A stretch of DNA of 64,000 nt from Bacteroidaceae bacterium (GCA_017555875.1 JAFZFN010000035.1:122242-186241); one strand, 5' to 3'; positions 10,901-17,666 are shown, numbered from the stretch's first letter. Notes: generated by a model from the sequence alone, not told the origin. Program-made: numbers and translations.

Positions 10901-11408
10901 TACTATGGAGAATGGTACAGGTGTTATCACCATGACTGAGCTTGTGGACATCATCCCTGCCAATACCGGTGCTGTACTTCGTGGTGCTGCTAATACCTAC
11001 ACCTTCATTCCCTCAATCAGCTATGGCACTGCCGTAGAGGATAACATGCTCGTGGGTTACGAAGCCAATAATAAGGATGCTAATCTCTATAGAGAGGAAC
11101 AACTCGCTGAGGGCTATACCACCTATGTGCTTGCCGTGATGCAAAACGAGCAAAAGAAGGATGTAGTTGGCTTCTACAAAAAGGAAGCAGGTTTCAAGGT
11201 CTATAACAACAAGGCCTACTTGCAGGTACCTGCTACTATCTCAGCCGGCTCTATCTCTATCCGCTTCGATGATGGTACTACCGACATCGAGACTTCGGAA
11301 ATCAGAAATGAGAAATCAGAAATGATTTTCGATCTCATGGGTCGCCGTGTAGAGAACCCCACCAAGGGGGTATACATCGTTGGTGGACGCAAGGTAGTGA
11401 TTAAGTAA
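4998..11408 (+). CDS. Giant secreted sialate O-acetylesterase / sialidase (SGNH-SGNH-GH33)
   Basis: A 2136-aa secreted enzyme predicted to remove O-acetyl groups from, and then release, terminal sialic acids. Signal peptide at residues 1-20. SGNH hydrolase 1 spans about 40-215, with GNSIT (Ser48) and a DNLH block (Asp195, His198). A second SGNH-like domain spans about 258-435, with FGDSF (Ser268), but its last block reads NDYIGGLAY and lacks the catalytic His. Long linker and sugar-binding-type regions with a FIVAR-like helical stretch follow (about 440-1510). The GH33 sialidase domain spans about 1515-1930, with YRIP (the FRIP variant) and Asp-boxes SDDNGLTWTD, SHDGGVTWDE and SDNFGETWN. The C-terminus is a short sorting-type tail (FDLMGRRV...GVYIVGGRKVVIK). 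The 56-aa gene follows after 22 bp. The esterase substrate is inferred from the fusion. Confidence 0.9.
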   Translation: MKRFSTFLAALLCTATAIFADGPFRNHRYDSFKVLNVTSDNIVFIGNSITDMHCWPEAFVTSNGDYLPIVNRGNSGTYSTEQSDNLESYINGKPKKVFMMIGTNDIATSGGLNFSPEQVLAYIKSIVTRIHAHSPNTKVYLYSILNNNTSNRVQATWLKTNEIVKAYADATTNVTYVDLYDKLTNVANGGAWSYDNLHLTAGAYQAWCETICQYLQEGEDYTVSCVYPENTLEVQNRGGLGNAAHGMRATYFSCLPIKSNDVLVFGDSFIKNGEWQELLGNPNVKNRGTGWNNSGDIATTSKIVDATYANVEGVAKADAKAIFLYTGTADCTGSTDIATVKANYKALVDKIVEKSPTSKIYLMAICPRNNASHNTRIAELNAYMESLKSDKIRYIDTYTPMFNSDAVNSSLVFSNDYIGGLAYAKIANLMKETLLADFPSDTYNVVTEADAATRYAQAGLRNQLTQVIARGLVAERGDEAGQYNAAKMAAFDTKLTEATTLLEKSSITQDEVTAMANSLTTILNGALSMPTNSTQGNEVWYQLYTPNRSNKYLTSNGAGAGVTGNDKHNYATGMWKFVLREDGTTLDIINRNDNSYLAPTAAYNAQITTSATQPTNGWTLSYANTPGLFIISSGTVQLNQTTLTNTPVYNWSNGQTSTDRGDTGCQYMVSIVKGEPDELPDPSLLTLTLTTNEFQSGQSTWTKNVSSSDGWYGKFVTNTTPVVTVESTDKTVNNMGWSNKRPWLQTGYSYNISLPEGYIIVGYDLTTLEGGGFSGTYTYTTAEGTATSPAQTGTAQTVTATGLATQTITLKVGEGTDGTKGIMMTNLVIRYKELLPTLTYTIDKENGNLYKDNGTSANQSWNSAWRSNAEPQLVFSCPANNMNWVDNNVQMMTGQATTSTYTLTVPDGYVIGSYSFTFANNNHDTGLSLAMTGGNTYTTTRAAQTISARNQKLSSMSFVLSGTNGNGVILTNFTVTFVDPAIAGKEEVEEEDAELTAAKTEAKATVTANAAKLDDALGYYSYTIDGVKVYDASEVTAAIDAATAVAEVEAIVATYSLNLPEVGKYYRIKGKDSGRYLDAVNRHSGNQMGMKTEAERDFLGSIFFLDEGSKWLNMGTNTYIKDTYNIGADKAGANTWTFEASPRTLGCLLLKSSGSSPYLHDSGYANRCSGDGGHAAHDFVLEEVAAYSLTVEAPAIVGATATWNGETKTLPAVWALFEGTTITDGTLTINGNENFALTGVKEGENTINGNTLEISTLTANRTITASFTPTFFSANLENLVPVHIYSIRDKNYTICLNEAADYAGHAVNSGTTDYTLNEVWYLVGTAESFKMYSYTAGMGLALTLAGTGSGSAATMTATGTDLCLNMVENGYTICPKGTPGQSFNMHGAKGNDIKLYSSTDGGSVWGVNVIDITKPLTLNVEVSGEQPYAPNFRVANLSTTIAGQIATSIITGDVEARTYYLPAGATITLNNAYIYRGYTFDGFKDAEGNAAEYNDTPIPAGGLEVTASYSVDEDNKYQYLFYSNDPVMNKPYRIPAIAVTRKGTILAVTDHRPGGSDVGFAPVDIKIRRSDDNGLTWTDEEFVADGTGQHVTVGDVTHTNVFNYAFGDAAIVADRESDEVLIMCVGGKQNFPGADATHHNYTARLRSHDGGVTWDEPENVTANFMDVTPLYNNENPKGYEPILPEAYSLFYGSGRILQSRVFKAEGSQYYRIYAALLVREVRENETGASHNNYVVYSDNFGETWNLLGGRCVNGGDEAKVEELPDGTIIISSRKGNGRYFNIFTFTDIAAGTGSWSSQVASETITGGISFGNNACNGEIYKVKAIHNETGRICDVMLQSTPTGQRGDYTADGRNDVTIFFKEMNYSTAYTPTTFAENWTKGLVVSRVRSAYSTMDIQLDGKIAFFYEEDPESYSMVYVPLSLEEMTNGAYSLYTVNSTISEHGIGTFYTTSAMQIPEGVQAYVATEQPTMENGTGVITMTELVDIIPANTGAVLRGAANTYTFIPSISYGTAVEDNMLVGYEANNKDANLYREEQLAEGYTTYVLAVMQNEQKKDVVGFYKKEAGFKVYNNKAYLQVPATISAGSISIRFDDGTTDIETSEIRNEKSEMIFDLMGRRVENPTKGVYIVGGRKVVIK

Positions 11409-11430
11409 CAGAAAACACCAAATAAGCAAT

Positions 11431-11601
11431 ATGAAAAAGGATTATGTAAAGCCCTCTATCGAGGCTGCAGAGATTGAGGTACAGAGCATGATGGCAACCT
11501 CAGGCAATGTATTCAGCATCTCCATCTCCGATGACACTACCGATGAAGATGCCAGCATGGCCGGCGAGCGTCGCGGCACATGGGGCTCATTGTGGGGCTA
11601 A
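11431..11601 (+). CDS. 56-aa peptide of the MKKxYxKPxIE type, unknown function
   Basis: An ATG at 11431 opens a 56-codon frame ending in TAA at 11599. It starts MKKDYVKPSIEAAEIEV, has a middle MMATSG, an acidic run (DDTTDEDA), then a basic-aromatic end ERRGTWGSLWG. Short proteins with this plan (Lys-rich start with a KPxIE motif, small-residue break, acidic run, RRGTWG-like end) are common and uncharacterised in Bacteroidales, as far as I recall. There is no signal peptide or membrane segment. It lies 22 bp after the sialidase stop and before a hairpin terminator, so it is probably co-transcribed. A precursor peptide or a small regulator are both possible; neither can be shown. Confidence 0.7.
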   Translation: MKKDYVKPSIEAAEIEVQSMMATSGNVFSISISDDTTDEDASMAGERRGTWGSLWG

Positions 11602-11621
11602 TCCACTATCCCATCTCCTTC

Positions 11622-11655
11622 AGCGGGGCATCACACGAGGTGTGGTGCCCCCGCT
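11622..11655 (+). terminator. Hairpin terminator after the 56-aa gene
   Basis: AGCGGGGCATCACAC pairs with GTGTGGTGCCCCCGCT (one bulge, one G-T) around a 3-nt loop. It is followed by TCTTC rather than a clean T-run. Confidence 0.6.
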
Positions 11656-12046
11656 TCTTCACTAGGGGCGACACATCTCAAGAGCTACGACAGAGGATCG
11701 CTTGAACTTATTTTAATCTGTTGCACAGCTTGAAATTAGGCTGCGCCTCGGAACCTTTAGGTCGACGCCCGTAGATAAAATCGAAGGGGCCGAAGTCAAA
11801 TATTCAAATAAATTTGATATTTCGCTCGGCTTGACTTCGTCTTCTTCCTCTTCGCTCGCTGAAAGAGCTCAAGCAAGCTTGGCTCTTGCTCACTCAATCG
11901 TCAGTTGTACTAATTTTAATCTGCTTTGCAGCTTGAAGATACACGGATGGCGACTTTTGTCGCACTCCTTTATGCTGATAAATCAGCAGTCGTCGCAACC
12001 GACGCTATCATACCGCGTCGGCGGGATAAAAAATAAACCCGTTTAT

Positions 12047-12077
12047 TTTGTTCTCCGCTCGGCTTGTTGTATCTTTG
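12047..12077 (+). promoter_or_regulatory. ruvB promoter
   Basis: TTTG (12047-12050), a 19-bp spacer, TATCTTTG (12070-12077). The ATG is 22 nt further. The 5' part, ATTTTGTTCTCCGCTC, is repeated at 40901-40916 in front of the symporter gene. Confidence 0.85.
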
Positions 12078-12099
12078 TCCCTTGATTTAACCAACAACA

Positions 12100-13125
12100 A
12101 TGGAAGAGAACTTCGACATACGACGACAGCAGCTCGGGGGCAAGGACAAGGACTTCGAGGTGGCGCTCAGACCGCTGCGCTTCGAGGACTTCTCGGGACA
12201 GGACAAGGTGGTGGACAACCTGCGCATCTTCGTCAAGGCAGCCCGACTGCGTGCCGAGGCACTGGACCACGTGCTGCTACATGGCCCTCCCGGACTGGGC
12301 AAGACGACACTGAGCAACATCATCGCCAATGAGCTGGGCGTGGGATTCAAGATCACCTCGGGCCCTGTGCTCGACAAGCCGGGCGACTTGGCAGGTCTGC
12401 TCACCTCGCTGGAGCCCAACGATGTGCTGTTCATCGACGAGATACACCGACTATCGCCCGTGGTGGAGGAGTACCTCTACTCGGCCATGGAGGACTACCG
12501 CATCGATATCATGATCGACAAGGGACCCTCGGCACGGAGCATACAGATAGACCTCAACCCCTTCACCCTCGTGGGGGCCACCACACGCAGCGGCATGCTC
12601 ACGGCTCCGCTCCGCGCCCGATTTGGCATCAACATGCACCTGGAGTACTATGACAACGAAGTGCTCTCGCGCATCGTGGCTCGCTCGGCCGACATCCTCG
12701 GCGTGCCATGCGACGAGGAGGCGGCACACGAGATAGCCCGACGCAGCCGTGGCACACCCCGCATAGCCAATGCGTTGCTGCGCCGCGTACGCGACTTTGC
12801 CCAGGTGAAGGGCACAGGAGACATCGACCTGGAGATTGCACGCTATGCCCTCGAGGCGCTCAATATCGACCGCTATGGACTCGACGAGATAGACAACAAG
12901 ATCCTCTGCACCATCATCGACAAGTTTGGCGGCGGACCCGTGGGACTGGGCACCATAGCCACAGCCATCGGTGAGGACCCGGGCACGCTGGAGGAGGTGT
13001 ATGAGCCGTTCCTCATCAAGGAGGGATTCCTCAAGCGTACACCGCGAGGACGCGAGGTCACCGAGCTGGCCTACAAGCACTTGGGCAAGAACGTGTATCG
13101 GGACATGCGCGGGTTGTTTGACTAA
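12100..13125 (+). CDS. ruvB: Holliday junction branch-migration helicase RuvB
   Basis: The hexameric AAA+ motor of the RuvABC complex, which drives branch migration during recombinational repair. At 341 aa it has the normal length. Walker A is GPPGLGKTT near residue 63, Walker B is LFIDEIHRL near residue 109, and the arginine-finger region [18 protein letters not shown] sits near residue 150. The C-terminal winged-helix domain includes [17 protein letters not shown] and ends near [12 protein letters not shown]. ruvA and ruvC are not in the window. It has its own promoter and stands as the first plus-strand gene after the sialidase unit. Confidence 0.98.
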   Translation: MEENFDIRRQQLGGKDKDFEVALRPLRFEDFSGQDKVVDNLRIFVKAARLRAEALDHVLLHGPPGLGKTTLSNIIANELGVGFKITSGPVLDKPGDLAGLLTSLEPNDVLFIDEIHRLSPVVEEYLYSAMEDYRIDIMIDKGPSARSIQIDLNPFTLVGATTRSGMLTAPLRARFGINMHLEYYDNEVLSRIVARSADILGVPCDEEAAHEIARRSRGTPRIANALLRRVRDFAQVKGTGDIDLEIARYALEALNIDRYGLDEIDNKILCTIIDKFGGGPVGLGTIATAIGEDPGTLEEVYEPFLIKEGFLKRTPRGREVTELAYKHLGKNVYRDMRGLFD

Positions 13126-13424
13126 GGAAGACCCCCTCTAACTCCCTACGCGCTACGCTTGTAACGCCCCCGCCCTGCGGGCACCCCCTCTATAAACAGA
13201 GGGGGATTTGGAGGACTCAGAGTCCGGGAAAATTGTAAAACATTCAAATTGTAAATAAATAGTACATTGTAAATTGTCAAATTGTAAATTAAACCACAGA
13301 TTTCACAGATTACACAGATTATGCAAGTGGCTACGCCCTTGCTGCCATCCGGAGGGGCACAAGCCTTCATAATTCATAATTCATAATTCAAAACTCATAA
13401 TTCATAATTCAAAATTCCAAACTC
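13126..13424. repeat. Spacer with palindrome and filler repeats
   Basis: It contains a GC-rich palindrome CCCCCTCT-ATAAAC-AGAGGGGG (13184-13205) that may end ruvB transcripts, an ATTGTAAATTGTCAAATTG-type filler (13228-13290), three CACAGATT-type direct repeats (13296-13320), and ATAATTCATAATTCA filler (13366-13423) running right up to the next start codon. No clear promoter was found. Confidence 0.6.
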
Positions 13425-14105
13425 ATGTACAAGGTATCGGAAAACCCTTCAAAAAACCGAACAGACAGACAGGTCAGCAATCACACCGCACTGACAATCA
13501 TGACCGGACTGTTCGTCACCTCTTACCTAGTGTCCAACGTCATGGCCGTGAAGGTCATCAGCCTCTTCGGGCTCTTCTACTTCGACGCAGGCACCATCGT
13601 CTTCCCCTTTGCCTACATGCTAGGCGACGTACTTACCGAGATATGGGGCTACCGCACGGCACGCAAGGTGATATGGCTCACCTTCGTGTGTAACATCATC
13701 ATGGTGGTGTGCACGCAGATCGGGGTGTGGCTCCCCTCGCCCGACTATCTGGACGAGACGGCAAGAGCCTATGACCATATCTTCAACTGTGTGCCGCGTA
13801 TCGTGGTGGCATCGCTCACGGGATTCCTCCTGGGCGAACTCTCTAACGCTTGGCTGATGGAGAAGATCAAGGAGCGCACCAAGGGTAAGCGCCTCTGGGT
13901 GCGCACCATAGGAAGCTCGGCAGTAGCCTACCTCTTCGACAGTCTGCCCTTCGTGCTCATCGCCTTCCTTGGCGTGGTATCGACACACGATCTCGTGATG
14001 ATGATCGTCTTCCAGTATGCAGCCAAGCTGCTCATCGAGGCCCTCTTCGGCACACCGCTGGCCTATGCTGCAGTGCATGCTATCCGCAGATATGTAAAAC
14101 GTTGA
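13425..14105 (+). CDS. yhhQ: Queuosine-precursor transporter, YhhQ/VUT family
   Basis: An inner-membrane protein of 226 aa with about six hydrophobic helices. It belongs to the vitamin-uptake-transporter-like family whose E. coli member YhhQ imports preQ0/preQ1 for queuosine tRNA modification. Visible family traits are SYLVSNVMAVKVISLFG near the N-terminus, FPFAYMLGDVLTEIWGYRTA, and the C-terminal FQYAAKLLIEALFGTPLAYA. The gene is followed after 41 bp by a radical SAM gene on the same strand, which supports a queuosine-salvage role. The transported form (preQ0, preQ1 or queuine) cannot be told from the sequence. Confidence 0.88.
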   Translation: MYKVSENPSKNRTDRQVSNHTALTIMTGLFVTSYLVSNVMAVKVISLFGLFYFDAGTIVFPFAYMLGDVLTEIWGYRTARKVIWLTFVCNIIMVVCTQIGVWLPSPDYLDETARAYDHIFNCVPRIVVASLTGFLLGELSNAWLMEKIKERTKGKRLWVRTIGSSAVAYLFDSLPFVLIAFLGVVSTHDLVMMIVFQYAAKLLIEALFGTPLAYAAVHAIRRYVKR

Positions 14106-14146
14106 GAAGTTGTTCGGATTGAATTTCATATTTAGCCACTTCTACT

Positions 14147-14830
14147 ATGGATCGATACGCACTCATTCACACCAAGATGCCACGCGAGTTTGTGCTGCTA
14201 CAAGGCACAGGGTGCCGCTGGGGCAAGTGTACCTTCTGCGACTACCATAGCGACACGAGCGACAACCCCTTTGCCGTGAACGAGCCCATACTGAGCCAAG
14301 TGACAGGACGCTATGGCGTACTCGACATCATCAACTCGGGGTCGGCCATGGAACTGGACGAGAGAACCATCAAGCTCATCATCGAAGTGGTGCGCGAAAA
14401 GCATATCCATACACTGTGGTTCGAGGCACACTACATGTACCGCAAGAAGTTGGCACAATTTGCCCAGCAATTTGCTCCAGCCACGGTGAAGTTCCGTTGC
14501 GGTATAGAAACCTTCTCCCCCACCCTGCGCGACCATTGGCAGAAAGGCATACCCACCAACGTCACTGCAGAAGAGGTGGCCGAGCACTTCCAAGGGGCGT
14601 GTCTGCTGTGCTGCACCGAGGGGGAAAGCCGCGAGCAAATCCTCACCGACATAGCTCTTGCTCGCCAGCACTTCGAATACTTCAGCGTGAACGTGTTCTG
14701 CAACAACTCTACCTCAGTGAGACAAGACAGGGCACTCGCCCAATGGTTTGCCGAAGAGGTGTATCCGTGCATCAAGGATGATTCCAAGATAGAGGTACTC
14801 ATGGAGAACACCGACCTCGGCGTAGGATGA
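14147..14830 (+). CDS. Radical SAM protein, possible queuine-salvage lyase (QueL-like)
   Basis: A 227-aa protein with three N-terminal cysteines (C23, C28, C31; GCRWGKCTFCDYH), a CX4CX2C pattern suited to binding a 4Fe-4S cluster for S-adenosylmethionine cleavage. Later cysteines form CLLCCTEGES. It is shorter than most radical SAM enzymes and has no SPASM or TRAM domain. It sits directly behind the queuosine-precursor transporter. QueL, a radical SAM lyase that makes preQ1 from queuine, is known from clostridial queuine salvage, so a comparable job is a reasonable guess from context, not a recognised match. QueE is less likely because that family has a CX14CX2C pattern. Confidence 0.7.
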   Translation: MDRYALIHTKMPREFVLLQGTGCRWGKCTFCDYHSDTSDNPFAVNEPILSQVTGRYGVLDIINSGSAMELDERTIKLIIEVVREKHIHTLWFEAHYMYRKKLAQFAQQFAPATVKFRCGIETFSPTLRDHWQKGIPTNVTAEEVAEHFQGACLLCCTEGESREQILTDIALARQHFEYFSVNVFCNNSTSVRQDRALAQWFAEEVYPCIKDDSKIEVLMENTDLGVG

Positions 14831-14846
14831 TTTTCACACATACCGC

Positions 14847-14877
14847 TTTGATATAAGCACAAAATATGCTACATTTG
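14847..14877 (+). promoter_or_regulatory. Promoter of the ECF sigma operon
   Basis: TTTG (14847-14850), 19 bp, TACATTTG (14870-14877). The GTG start is 29 nt downstream. It looks like a housekeeping-type promoter rather than an ECF-type one. Confidence 0.8.
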
Positions 14878-14905
14878 CACTACCGACACTAATCATCAGT
14901 ACCCC

Positions 14906-15451
14906 GTGAGCCTACCTACAGACGAAGACATACTCATCGAACGACTACGCGACACGAAGACGCGACACGACACCTTCTCGGCACTGGTGAAGGCACATAG
15001 CGAGACGCTCTATTGGCACATACGACGCATGGTGCTCGACCACGACGACGCCAACGACATCTTGCAGAACACCTTCGTGAAGGCATGGATGGGCATCGAT
15101 GGTTTCCTCGGGCAAGCCAAGCTACTCACATGGCTCTATCGTATAGCCACCAACGAGACACTCACCTTCATCAACAAGAGTTGCAACCGCGTCGACTATG
15201 ACGACATAGAGGCAGCAGCCACAAGCATCGAAGCCGATGAGTGGTTTGACGGCGACCACCTGCAAGCACAATTGCAAGCCGCCATACAAACATTGCCTCC
15301 CAAGCAACGTATGGTATTCAACATGAAGTACTACGACGAGATGAAATATGAGGAGATGTCGGCCATACTCGGCACCAGCGTGGGGGCACTGAAGGCATCG
15401 TACCACATCGCGGTGAAAAAAATCAGCGATTTTTTGGAGAACGAAAATTAA
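14906..15451 (+). CDS. ECF-type RNA polymerase sigma factor
   Basis: A 181-aa sigma-70 family protein of the extracytoplasmic-function type. Region 2 covers about residues 25-95 (DHDDANDILQNTFVKAW, LLTWLYRIATNE). Region 4 covers about residues 125-178 (LPPKQRMVFNMKYYDEMKYE, then the helix-turn-helix). The start is GTG at 14906, giving MSLPTDEDILIERLRD, and fits the promoter just upstream. The next gene encodes a small single-pass membrane protein and the one after it a periplasmic helical protein, the usual arrangement of an envelope-stress sigma operon. The last gene of the set is a sulfatase maturase. Confidence 0.93.
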   Translation: MSLPTDEDILIERLRDTKTRHDTFSALVKAHSETLYWHIRRMVLDHDDANDILQNTFVKAWMGIDGFLGQAKLLTWLYRIATNETLTFINKSCNRVDYDDIEAAATSIEADEWFDGDHLQAQLQAAIQTLPPKQRMVFNMKYYDEMKYEEMSAILGTSVGALKASYHIAVKKISDFLENEN

Positions 15452-15514
15452 ACCATCCGTAGCCATCCGAGTCAAAGGGATACCAGGAGACGAGTGGACA
15501 TAAGACAATGTGAT

Positions 15515-15883
15515 ATGAAAGACGAAGACAAACTCATAGAGCAATACGGCAAGAAGCAGCCCTTCACAATGCCCGAGGGCTACCTGGAGCAGCTGCACGA
15601 GCAGCTCATGAACAACCTGCCCGAGACACAACCTATAGCTACGACCGAGGCCAAGGTGACGCTCATGACACGCATCAAGCCACTGCTCTACATGGCCGCC
15701 ATGTTCGTAGGCATCATATTCATGGTGCAAGGCATCATGTATGTGCAACAGAGCCACCTCAAGTCTGACAACATAGCCGCAGCCGAGGAACTCTACGAGC
15801 CCGAGGTGGACGACTTCATGGCATCATCGCTCTATAGCGAATATGCACTCTATTCATACCTCACCAGCACCGACTACGATTAA
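15515..15883 (+). CDS. Small single-pass membrane protein, candidate anti-sigma factor
   Basis: A 122-aa protein starting MKDEDKLIEQYGKKQPF. The N-terminal 55 residues are cytoplasmic and contain PEGYLEQLHEQLMNNLPE. One membrane helix follows (about residues 60-80, LLYMAAMFVGIIFMVQGIMY), then an acidic periplasmic tail ending in Ser/Tyr-rich repeats. A GTG 21 nt upstream (15494) is an alternative start. Position directly behind the sigma gene suggests it restrains that sigma factor, but I see no recognised zinc anti-sigma motif (HxxxCxxC), so the role is an inference from context. Confidence 0.7.
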   Translation: MKDEDKLIEQYGKKQPFTMPEGYLEQLHEQLMNNLPETQPIATTEAKVTLMTRIKPLLYMAAMFVGIIFMVQGIMYVQQSHLKSDNIAAAEELYEPEVDDFMASSLYSEYALYSYLTSTDYD

Positions 15884-15921
15884 CCATATATAACTATATA
15901 CATATTATAACAGAATAGCCT

Positions 15922-16413
15922 ATGAAACGTCATCTCTCTATCTTTTGTGCACTGCTTGTGAGCCTTGCCGCACTGGCACAAGCCCCCGAAAGATCAGCAC
16001 GCAGACCGCACATGACTCCCGAGGAGTATCAAGCAAAGCAGCAAGAGTTTCTCACCCGCCATGCCGAACTAACCGAAGAGGAGAGCGCTGCATTCTTCCC
16101 CGTATACTTTGAGTTGCAAGCCAAGAAGCGCGAAGCCAACCGCCGCGTATGGAAACAGGTAAGAGCCGTAGCACCCAACGAACGCACCGAAGAGGACTGC
16201 AACGCCATGATAGACGCCATGGCCGACGTCAAAATCGAATGTGCCCAGCTGGAGAAGGAATACCTGGCCAAGTTCAAGGCCATACTACCCGCCAAAAAGC
16301 TCATGAGGGTGCAGATGGCCGAGGAGCGATACCAACGCGAACTGCTGCGTGGCATACAGCAGCGAGGACAAGGACAAGAACGCGGTAGGCAACCACAAGC
16401 ATCACACCAATGA
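15922..16413 (+). CDS. Periplasmic Spy/CpxP-like helical protein
   Basis: A 163-aa exported protein. The signal peptide is about residues 1-20 (SIFCALLVSLAALAQA). The mature part is charged and helical, with TPEEYQAKQQEFLTRHAEL and LTEEESAAFFPVYFEL reminiscent of the LTxxQ-type repeats of Spy/CpxP chaperones and stress sensors. It ends in a Gln/Arg-rich tail (RGIQQRGQGQERGRQ). The stop overlaps the start of the next gene (ATGA), so the two are translationally coupled. It probably senses or buffers envelope stress upstream of the sigma factor; this is inferred. Confidence 0.7.
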   Translation: MKRHLSIFCALLVSLAALAQAPERSARRPHMTPEEYQAKQQEFLTRHAELTEEESAAFFPVYFELQAKKREANRRVWKQVRAVAPNERTEEDCNAMIDAMADVKIECAQLEKEYLAKFKAILPAKKLMRVQMAEERYQRELLRGIQQRGQGQERGRQPQASHQ

Positions 16414-17666
16414 GACACGACATGCTTCACTTTGCCGACGCGCAAAAACTGACACGACCCACGGCTTTTACCACCATGATAAAGCCCGTGGGTTCGCTAT
16501 GTAACCTCGATTGCGAATACTGCTACTACCTCGGCAAGGCAGACCTCTACGGAGGACATCAGCCCAAGATGAGCGATGAGCTGCTGGAGCGATATATCAG
16601 CCAATATATCGAAGCGGTACAGGTGCCCACGGTCACCTTCTGTTGGCACGGAGGAGAACCTCTCCTTGCAGGCATCGACTTCTACGAAAAAGCCGTAGCC
16701 CTGCAGAAGAGATATCAGGGTAACAAACAGATAGAAAACTCACTGCAAACCAACGGACTACTCATCAATCCCGACTGGTGTGACTTCTTCCGCGAAAACA
16801 ACTTCCTCATAGGACTCTCCATCGATGGGCCACAGGACATACATGACGCCTATCGCCGCGACAGAGGTGGACACCCCACCTTCGACCGCGTGATGAGAGG
16901 ACTGGAGATGATGGCCACGAGAGGCGTGGAGTACAACACGCTGAGCACCATCAACAACCGCTGTGCCGGACAAGGCAAGCGGGTGTACCAGTTCATGCGC
17001 TCCATCAGCCGATACATGCAGTTCCTCCCCGTAGTGGAGCACACCGTCACCACCCCCTCGGGACGAGCAGCCATCGTGCCACCCAGCACAGAAGGTAGTA
17101 AGGTGGCCCCGTGGAGCATCACGCCCAAGGCCTTTGGAAAATTCATGACAGACATCTTCGATGAGTGGGTCATCAACGACGTCGGCGAACGATTCGTACA
17201 ACTCTTCGACATCACCTTGGCACAGTGGTGCGGTGTGCAACCCTCGCTCTGCGCCTTCTGCCCCACCTGCGGAGACGGACTCGTGGTGGAGCACAACGGC
17301 GACGTGTACATGTGTGACCACTTCGTCTACCCCGAATACCGACTAGGCAACATAGGCACCGAGCACCTTGCCGACATGCAGCGCAAGCCCGAGCTCTTCC
17401 GCTTCGGCATCGAGAAGCGCAATGCCCTGCCCAGCGACTGCCGCAAGTGTGACTACCTCTTTGCCTGCCGAGGCGAGTGCCCCAAGCACCGCTTTGCTAC
17501 CACACGACGCGGTGAGAAGGGACTCAACACGTTGTGTGAGGGATACAAGCACTTCTTCGAGCACACCACACCCTACATGCAGCAGATGAGGAGACTGCTG
17601 GAGCAGGGGATGGAGGCAAGGCACATCATCCCATGGGCACGCCAAAGACGAGGATTCGCAGGATGA
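16410..17666 (+). CDS. Anaerobic sulfatase-maturating enzyme (radical SAM-SPASM)
   Basis: A cytoplasmic enzyme that converts an active-site Cys or Ser of sulfatases to formylglycine before export, so that mucin and glycosaminoglycan sulfatases work. It is 418 aa. The radical SAM triad is CNLDCEYC (C31, C35, C38), followed by WHGGEPLLAG and SIDGPQDIHD. The SPASM-type C-terminal half carries two further cluster sites: CAFCPTCGDG ... YMCDHF and CRKCDYLFACRGECPKHRF. Homologues in Bacteroides are called ChuR/anSME. No sulfatase gene lies in the window, so it acts on sulfatases encoded elsewhere. Its coupling to an ECF sigma operon suggests regulation by envelope or nutrient state. Confidence 0.92.
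   Translation: MRHDMLHFADAQKLTRPTAFTTMIKPVGSLCNLDCEYCYYLGKADLYGGHQPKMSDELLERYISQYIEAVQVPTVTFCWHGGEPLLAGIDFYEKAVALQKRYQGNKQIENSLQTNGLLINPDWCDFFRENNFLIGLSIDGPQDIHDAYRRDRGGHPTFDRVMRGLEMMATRGVEYNTLSTINNRCAGQGKRVYQFMRSISRYMQFLPVVEHTVTTPSGRAAIVPPSTEGSKVAPWSITPKAFGKFMTDIFDEWVINDVGERFVQLFDITLAQWCGVQPSLCAFCPTCGDGLVVEHNGDVYMCDHFVYPEYRLGNIGTEHLADMQRKPELFRFGIEKRNALPSDCRKCDYLFACRGECPKHRFATTRRGEKGLNTLCEGYKHFFEHTTPYMQQMRRLLEQGMEARHIIPWARQRRGFAG

Larger units (their letters stand above)
11602..12099. other. Repeat-rich spacer upstream of ruvB
   Basis: No gene seen. After the terminator there are two similar blocks, ATTTTAATCTGTTGCACAGC near 11709-11735 and ATTTTAATCTGCTTTGCAGC near 11908-11935. A degenerate relative of the promoter repeat spans about 11747-11835 (GGAACCTTTAGGTCGACG ... 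AATAAATTTGATATTTCGCT). The ruvB promoter is at 12047-12077. Confidence 0.55.

Noticed and set aside
4998..11601. Polysaccharide utilisation locus of SusC/SusD type
   Set aside because: No SusD-like gene and no SusC-type receptor is next to the glycosidase genes; the only TonB receptor (43762) is paired with DUF4249.
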